Source: Arthrobacter livingstonensis
Lineage (GTDB): Bacteria > Actinomycetota > Actinomycetes > Actinomycetales > Micrococcaceae
Length of the DNA stretch: 45,506 bases
NCBI RefSeq assembly: GCF_003219815.1
Contig: NZ_QJVD01000030.1
Location: 1-45,506 of the forward strand
Direction of reading: 5' to 3'
This document shows positions 41,149 through 45,506 of the stretch, one piece after another (position 1 is the stretch's first letter; each line of letters begins with the position of its first letter). The notes beneath the pieces were generated by a model. That model was not told the DNA's origin. It saw only the letters and a list, made by a program, of their open reading frames with translations, and ran no database searches. The translations under genes were made by a program, and so were the position numbers.

Positions 41149-41543
41149 ACTTAAGAACCGTCAGTGCCGTTGCCCTGGCCGCCCTGCTCGGCGCCAGCGC
41201 CGTAAACCATGTGCGCAATCCGAAGTTTTACTACCCGGTGGTGCCGCCTGTGCTGTGCACGGAGAAGGACGGGAACCTGGGCGTCATGACCAGGAACCAA
41301 TGGGTGCTGGCGTCCGCAGTTCCCGAAGCGCTCGCCGTGGCAGGGTTGCTGGCGCCGAAGACGCGCAAGGCCACGGCCACCGCCACGGCATTGATGTTCA
41401 CCGGCTTCACGGCCGGGCATGTCTCGGCACTCCGGCACGCCTTTGGCCCCGCAGGGACACCGGAGGCCCGCCGCATCCATGCCGTTCGGCTGCCACTGCA
41501 AATTCCTTTGGTCCTGTGGGCCTGGAGCATCCGCCGGGCATGA
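41145..41543 (+). CDS. DoxX-like small membrane protein
   Basis: 132 residues with four hydrophobic helices. The phrase SAVNHVRNPKFYYPVVPP near residue 18 and VPEALAVAGLLAPKTRK are typical for DoxX-like proteins of actinobacteria, whose function is unknown. The ATG overlaps the GH15 stop (ATGA), and its own stop overlaps the azlC start by 4 bases, so it is translated in one coupled series with both. Confidence 0.8.
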   Translation: MNLRTVSAVALAALLGASAVNHVRNPKFYYPVVPPVLCTEKDGNLGVMTRNQWVLASAVPEALAVAGLLAPKTRKATATATALMFTGFTAGHVSALRHAFGPAGTPEARRIHAVRLPLQIPLVLWAWSIRRA

Positions 41544-42415
41544 GGCTCAGGGAGTCCCCGGCGGCCAGGATCGGCGCGTCGATTGCGATCGCCACGGGCC
41601 TCTATGGGGTGTCCTTCGGCGCGCTTTCCGTGGCGTCCGGGCTGAGCTTTTGGCAGACCATGGCGCTGAGCCTGCTGCTGTTCAGCGGCGGCTCGCAGTT
41701 CGCGTTCATCGGTGTCATCGCCGGCGGAGGCACGGGCGTGGCGGCCATGAGCGCGTCCGCGCTGCTGGGAATCCGCAATGGCGTGTACGGCATGCAGCTG
41801 AATGCGCTCATGAAGCCCACGGGATGGCGCCGCTTTGTCTCCGCCCAGATCACGATTGATGAATCCACGGCCACGGCCACCGGTCAGAGGGATCCGGCCG
41901 AGCAGCAACGTGGCTTTTGGGTTGCCGGAATCGGCATATACGTGTTGTGGAATATCTTTACGGCTGCCGGTGCCTTTCTCGGCGATGCCCTCGGGGACCC
42001 CAAGCAGTGGGGCCTGGACGGCGCCGCCGTCGCAGCGTTCCTGGGCCTGCTGTGGCCGCGGATCCGGGCTTTCCAGCCCGCCGCCATCGCCGTCGTGTGC
42101 GCCGTGGTGACGCTCCTCGCCGTGCCACTCGTCCCGCCGGGCGTCCCCATCCTGGTCGCCGCCCTGGCGGCCGGGTTGATCGGCTGGTTCCGGCGCGGCC
42201 ACACCCCCGACCATTCCCCCGGCCACGATGACGACGGCATGGAGCCGGACATTGAGCCATACGGGCGCGGTGACCATTCCCACGGGCAGCCTGCGGCACG
42301 CCCCGTGCCGGGACGGACCGGTACCGGCGGAAGAGACGGAATTTTTGGCACGGCGGGATCCGGCGGAACTCCCGGCCACGGGCCCCTCGGCTTCAGTGAA
42401 GGTGGGGCCGCGTGA
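41540..42415 (+). CDS. azlC: Branched-chain amino acid exporter large subunit AzlC, with a His-rich tail
   Basis: 291 residues. ATG 41540 overlaps the upstream stop by 4 bases. The membrane part (residues 10-215) holds the family phrases ATGLYGVSFGALSVASGLSFWQT, FSGGSQFAFIGVIAGGG and LLGIRNGVYGMQLN. Together with AzlD it exports branched-chain amino acids or analogues. Residues 219-291 form a hydrophilic Gly/His/Asp/Pro tail (His221, 225, 229, 246 and 248) not found in the usual AzlC of about 220-240 residues. The stop overlaps the azlD GTG by 4 bases. Confidence 0.9.
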   Translation: MRLRESPAARIGASIAIATGLYGVSFGALSVASGLSFWQTMALSLLLFSGGSQFAFIGVIAGGGTGVAAMSASALLGIRNGVYGMQLNALMKPTGWRRFVSAQITIDESTATATGQRDPAEQQRGFWVAGIGIYVLWNIFTAAGAFLGDALGDPKQWGLDGAAVAAFLGLLWPRIRAFQPAAIAVVCAVVTLLAVPLVPPGVPILVAALAAGLIGWFRRGHTPDHSPGHDDDGMEPDIEPYGRGDHSHGQPAARPVPGRTGTGGRDGIFGTAGSGGTPGHGPLGFSEGGAA

Positions 42416-42723
42416 GCCTGTGGTTCTGGCTGGCGGTGTCCGTTGTCCTGGCCTACGCCACGAAGCTGTTGGGGTACCTTGTCCCGGCCAAGGTGCTGGC
42501 GAATCCCCGGATGTCCCGTGTGGCGGGAACGCTGACGATCGGGCTGCTGGCCTCGCTGACGGTGGTGAACGCGGCAGCCAGCGGCACGGCCGTCGTGCTG
42601 GATGCACGCGTGGGTGCACTGGTGGCGGCAGCTGTGGCCCTTTGGCTGAAGGCACCATTTCTGGTGGTGGTGATTGTGGGCGCCGCCGCCGCAGCAGGTC
42701 TGCGCCTACTTGGTTGGCCCTGA
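42412..42723 (+). CDS. azlD: Branched-chain amino acid exporter small subunit AzlD
   Basis: 103 residues with three to four hydrophobic helices, starting at GTG 42412, which overlaps the azlC stop (GTGA). The sequence WLAVSVVLAYATKLLGYLVP and the C-terminal LWLKAPFLVVVIVGAAAAAGLRL fit the AzlD family. It acts as the partner of AzlC. It ends the GH15-DoxX-azlCD series. Confidence 0.9.
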   Translation: MSLWFWLAVSVVLAYATKLLGYLVPAKVLANPRMSRVAGTLTIGLLASLTVVNAAASGTAVVLDARVGALVAAAVALWLKAPFLVVVIVGAAAAAGLRLLGWP

Positions 42724-42852
42724 CAAGCGTGGCTGCCGAAGGCCGGCGCCACTTATGCGTTATGCCGGCCCCGCGCCGTGCGCACAATGCAGTGGCAAGC
42801 CGCCGGGCCGGGGCAATAATGGAGGGAACCAAACGTTCAAAGGAGAGTTTTC

Positions 42853-43185
42853 ATGATTGTGGCATTTTCAGTGGCACCCAGCGGCAGCCCCACGGCTGAA
42901 CCTGCCGGCACGGGCGACGACGCATCAGTCCACACGGCCGTGGCTGCGGCGGTCAAGGTGGTTCGCGATTCCGGGCTTCCCAACCGCACCAGCTCCATGT
43001 TCACCGAGATTGAGGGCGAGTGGGACGAGGTCATGGACGTGGTGAAGCGCGCCACCGAGGCCGTGGGGCGCTACGGCAGCCGCGTGTCCCTGGTGCTGAA
43101 GGCGGACATCCGCCCGGGCCACACCGGCGAGCTCACCGGCAAGGTCGCCCGGCTCGAAGGCGCGCTGGACACGCTGGCGGAGTAG
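42853..43185 (+). CDS. Thiamine-binding-like protein (MTH1187/YkoF family, PF01910-type)
   Basis: 110 residues from ATG 42853, with AAAGGAGAG in a good position upstream. The pattern AVAAAVKVVRDSGLPNRTSSMFTEIEGEWDEVMDVVKRATEAV is typical of the MTH1187-type ferredoxin-like fold, which forms tetramers and binds thiamine or its pyrimidine part in some members. No thiamine gene adjoins it, and a role in thiamine salvage is only inferred. It stands as a single gene between azlD and the O-methyltransferase. Confidence 0.85.
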   Translation: MIVAFSVAPSGSPTAEPAGTGDDASVHTAVAAAVKVVRDSGLPNRTSSMFTEIEGEWDEVMDVVKRATEAVGRYGSRVSLVLKADIRPGHTGELTGKVARLEGALDTLAE

Positions 43186-43243
43186 CCGGCGTCGGACTTG
43201 GCATCCCCTGTCCGAATGCCCCCACCTGGCTTACGCTGGGACC

Positions 43244-43912
43244 ATGGTTGAGCATCAGCGCAGTCCCGGTTGGGCCGAGGTCGAGGAATATTTGTCCGCG
43301 ACGCTCGTCCGCGGCGGCGACGGCATGGACGCGGTGATTTCCAGCATCGACGCTGCGGGCATGCCGCGCATTGAGGTGGCCCCGACGGCCGGCAAGCTGC
43401 TCATGCTGCTGGTCCGCATCCAGGGCGCCCGGCGCGTGCTGGAGATCGGCACGCTGGCCGGGTTCAGCACCATTTGGCTGGCCCGCGGCGTGCCCGACGG
43501 CGGACACGTCACCACCTGCGAATTCCTCCCGGAACACGCCGCCCTCGCCCGCAAAAACATCGACGCCGCCGGTTTCGGGGCGAAGGTGGACATCCGCGTG
43601 GGTCCGGCACTGGATACACTGCCCACCCTGGAGCACAGTGAGCCATACGACTTTGTGTTCATCGACGCGGACAAGGGCAACGACACGAACTACCTGCAGT
43701 GGGCGTTGAAGCTGACCCGCCCCGGCAGCGTGATCGTCATGGACAACGTCATCTGGGAGGGCACCATCCTGGACCCGGGCGGCGATCCGGACGCAGCTGC
43801 CATCCGTGCCGCACTCGACTTCATGGGGGCCAGCCCGTCGCTGGACGCCACGGCCATCCAGACCGCCGGTTCCAAGGGCTGGGACGGCTTCGCGATCGCC
43901 GTGGTGAAGTAG
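43244..43912 (+). CDS. SAM-dependent O-methyltransferase (COMT-like)
   Basis: 222 residues of the bacterial catechol O-methyltransferase-like family (PF01596 type). The S-adenosylmethionine motif is VLEIGTLAGFSTIWLARG (about 66-83); the metal-binding acidic residues lie in FVFIDADKGND and IVMDNVIWEG, which match the family well. It methylates a phenolic or catechol-like hydroxyl with Mg2+; the substrate is unknown. ATG 43244 gives the normal start. It is separated by 79 bases from the next gene. Confidence 0.9.
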   Translation: MVEHQRSPGWAEVEEYLSATLVRGGDGMDAVISSIDAAGMPRIEVAPTAGKLLMLLVRIQGARRVLEIGTLAGFSTIWLARGVPDGGHVTTCEFLPEHAALARKNIDAAGFGAKVDIRVGPALDTLPTLEHSEPYDFVFIDADKGNDTNYLQWALKLTRPGSVIVMDNVIWEGTILDPGGDPDAAAIRAALDFMGASPSLDATAIQTAGSKGWDGFAIAVVK

Positions 43913-43991
43913 GGGCTGCACTACGCTGGACTGGCATCTTCGTGCCGTTGTGCCGTGGGTTGCCGCTATCCACCTCCGTTACGCTGGGACT

Positions 43992-44492
43992 GTGACCATT
44001 TCGCTGCGCCCCGCCGCCCCCGAAGATGCCGAGGCCGTGATGCGCCTGCACCTGCGCTGCCACGAGGAAGCGTACGGCCGCCACCTCCCGCCGGAGTTCT
44101 TTGCCATGCGGCGGGAAACGCTGCCGGGCCGCGTGGATAACCTCCGCAAGGGGATTGCTGCGGGCCATGTTCCAACACTGGCGTACGACGGCGGGGGGCT
44201 GCTGGGTGTTGCCGGGGCAGGGCCGGCGCGGGATTCCGATGCGCCCGCCGAATTGGAATTGAATTGGATCTATACCCTCGAACGCGCCTATGGCAGCGGT
44301 GCCGGGCAGCTGCTGCTGGACGCCGTGATTGGCAAACAGGCGGCGTTCCTGTGGGTGCTCGAGGACAACCCGCGCGCTCAGGCGTTTTACGCGAAGAACG
44401 GCTTTGTCCTGGACGGCACCCGCAAGCTGTTGCCGCCGGAATGGCACAGTCTCCCCGAAGTTCGCATGATCCGCCCTGCGGCGGCGGGCTGA
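43992..44492 (+). CDS. GNAT-family N-acetyltransferase
   Basis: 166 residues starting at GTG 43992 (MTISLRPAAPEDAEAVM). It has the GNAT elements: the N-terminal RPAAPEDAEAV, the core strand LELNWIYTLERAYGSGAGQLLLDAVI with the acetyl-CoA loop (RAYGSGAG), and the C-terminal WVLEDNPRAQAFYAKNGFVLDGTRK, the usual ending. The substrate is unknown. The stop overlaps the next gene's ATG by one base (TGATG). Confidence 0.88.
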   Translation: MTISLRPAAPEDAEAVMRLHLRCHEEAYGRHLPPEFFAMRRETLPGRVDNLRKGIAAGHVPTLAYDGGGLLGVAGAGPARDSDAPAELELNWIYTLERAYGSGAGQLLLDAVIGKQAAFLWVLEDNPRAQAFYAKNGFVLDGTRKLLPPEWHSLPEVRMIRPAAAG

Positions 44493-45346
44493 TGGGCCGG
44501 CAGCGCCCGCCCAAAAACGTCGTGGTTGAACCCGATGCCGACGTGTCAGGTCCCGTGGCCGGGCTGTACCCCACGGACACCGGCACGGCGGAATTGATCC
44601 CCGATGGCGACAACCCCAACGGCTGGCTGCTCATGCTCAACGGAGTGCAAAGTTCGCACGTGGACCTGGCCGATCCGCTCCGCCTCGAATTTGAGTACAT
44701 GCGCTGGATCATGGCCCTGGTCCAGGACCGCTGGGCTCCTGATGCGAAGCTGCGCACTCTGAGCCTGGGCGGCGCGGCCTGTTCCATGCCGCGCTACCTG
44801 GTGGCCGCCTACCCCAATTCCCGCAATGTCGTGGTGGAGATCGACGGCAAGTTGGCCAACCATGTGCGCGGCTGGTTTGACCTGCCCCGGGCGCCCCTGC
44901 TGAAGATCCGCGTGGGCGAGGCCCGGGAAGTCACCGAATCACTGTCGGCGGCCAGCCGTGAGCTCGTCATCCGGGACGTGTTTGCCGGTGCCAAAACTCC
45001 GCACGCGCTGACCACGGCCGAGTTCACGGCCGCCGCCCGTAAAGTTCTTGTACCCGGTGGCGTGTATGTGGTCAACTGTGGGGATTCGCCCGCCTTGGCC
45101 ACGGCTCGCCGCGAAGCGGCCACCATTGCGGCCGTCTTTGAACATACCGTGATCATCGCGGACCCGCCCATGCTCAAGGGCCGGCGTTCCGGCAACATCA
45201 TCATCGCCGGAAGCGATGCGGCCCTGGGCGACGGCGCCGGCCTGCCGCGGGCGCTGCTCGGAGGCTCCATGCCGGCCCAGCTGTGGGACGACGCCAAGGT
45301 CCGCCAGTTCGGCCAAAGCGCGACGATCCTCACCGACGCTGTTTAG
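44492..45346 (+). CDS. Spermidine synthase-like protein
   Basis: 284 residues from ATG 44492, translationally coupled to the GNAT gene. The Rossmann-type motif LRTLSLGGAACSMPRYLVAAYP (about 88-109) and the acidic strand end VVVEID are those of the spermidine synthase fold; IRDVFAGAKTPHALTTAEF resembles the loop after the catalytic Asp. The N-terminal 60 residues (VQSSHVDLADPLRLEFEYM) also resemble this family. The actinobacterial members of this group often lack true polyamine activity, so the reaction is open. Confidence 0.78.
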   Translation: MGRQRPPKNVVVEPDADVSGPVAGLYPTDTGTAELIPDGDNPNGWLLMLNGVQSSHVDLADPLRLEFEYMRWIMALVQDRWAPDAKLRTLSLGGAACSMPRYLVAAYPNSRNVVVEIDGKLANHVRGWFDLPRAPLLKIRVGEAREVTESLSAASRELVIRDVFAGAKTPHALTTAEFTAAARKVLVPGGVYVVNCGDSPALATARREAATIAAVFEHTVIIADPPMLKGRRSGNIIIAGSDAALGDGAGLPRALLGGSMPAQLWDDAKVRQFGQSATILTDAV

Positions 45347-45355
45347 CCGCCGAAA

Positions 45356-45402
45356 GTACGGATATGGCGATCTGATTCACCGCCGGCCCACCGTATCCGT
45401 AC
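45356..45402. terminator. Inverted repeat downstream of the spermidine synthase-like gene
   Basis: gtacggata at 45356-45364 pairs exactly with tatccgtac at 45394-45402; the loop of 29 bases contains no further strong pairing. It follows the stop at 45346 and would terminate transcription, perhaps from both sides. The string gtacggata also occurs at 4205-4213. Confidence 0.55.
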
Positions 45403-45435
45403 AGTGGGAGAGCCCGGCGGCTCTTTAGTGGCTCT

Positions 45436-45506
45436 TCAGAATCCAGAGTGTAATTTTGGTCTGAACCCGCCGGATTCCAGCAGTGACCTGGCGACATAGT
45501 TGGTGA
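45436..45506 (-). CDS. 3' end of a minus-strand gene (partial)
   Basis: Read on the minus strand from the window edge, one frame gives NYVARSLLESGGFRPKLHSGF followed by a stop at 45436-45438. It looks like a natural protein C-terminus, and its position beyond the inverted repeat fits a convergent gene. It is too short for a family assignment. Confidence 0.35.
   Translation of the reverse strand, partial: TNYVARSLLESGGFRPKLHSGF

Overview
The window looks like a chromosomal segment of a high-GC actinobacterium of the family Micrococcaceae, most likely Arthrobacter or a close relative. This is inferred from several features: an actinobacterial argA of the short single-domain type, the mutY / disA / radA neighbourhood, a DUF222-HNH endonuclease gene and a DUF559 gene of kinds that are abundant in Arthrobacter, GAF-ANTAR regulators, frequent GTG and TTG starts, and 1-4 nt start/stop overlaps. 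No database search was possible, so the genus is an inference. Most of the window is ordinary chromosome. No prophage, transposase, integrase, CRISPR array or rRNA was seen. One tRNA gene (Lys, TTT) is present.

Layout. 1-1400: a frameshifted TMEM175-family channel gene and argA. 1.5-4 kb: dhaKLM, the PEP-dependent dihydroxyacetone kinase, with DhaM fused to an HPr domain. 4.3-12.2 kb (mostly minus strand): mutY, a membrane-anchored extracytoplasmic protein, disA (c-di-AMP synthase), a DUF222-HNH endonuclease gene lying between disA and radA, radA, and a FUSC-type membrane protein. 12.3-14.5 kb: a DHA2 drug-efflux MFS gene with a MarR repressor behind it, and a promoter with two palindromic operators upstream. 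14.7-21.6 kb: phosphate uptake, with pstSCAB behind a PHO-box-like array and a low-affinity pit transporter with a DUF47 partner; between them sits a DUF559 nuclease-like gene bracketed by two near-identical palindromes. 21.8-24.9 kb: a conserved unknown gene, tRNA-Lys, a dual-cysteine PdxK kinase, a small GNAT and an SDR. 24.9-28.2 kb: two tandem GAF-ANTAR antiterminators, a small unknown gene, and an unknown protein carrying an Ala-Asp microsatellite.

28.2-34 kb: an MHS-family MFS transporter and the fructose operon fruR-fruK-fruA (minus strand, 4-nt overlaps). 34.2-36.8 kb: a frameshifted carboxylesterase, a small basic protein, a DUF2871 membrane protein and an EcsC-like protein. 37-45.5 kb: DUF445, a glycerophosphodiester phosphodiesterase, a coupled GH15-DoxX-azlC-azlD cluster, a thiamine-binding-type protein, an O-methyltransferase, a GNAT coupled to a spermidine-synthase-like protein, and the probable 3' end of a minus-strand gene.

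Functional themes. Two PEP-driven phosphotransfer branches occur here (dha and fru). Both need Enzyme I, which is not in the window; the fru branch also needs HPr, whereas DhaM carries its own HPr-like domain. DNA maintenance genes (mutY, disA, radA) are grouped. Phosphate is handled by a high-affinity and a low-affinity importer side by side. I see no obvious complete new multi-gene system. The most interesting signals are the palindrome-bracketed DUF559 gene, the HNH gene splitting radA and disA with a duplicated 3' boundary, palindrome-rich DNA inside the FruA linker, the hexanucleotide repeat in an unknown gene, the well-resolved MarR-type control region, and several strong intergenic hairpins of repeat-like character.
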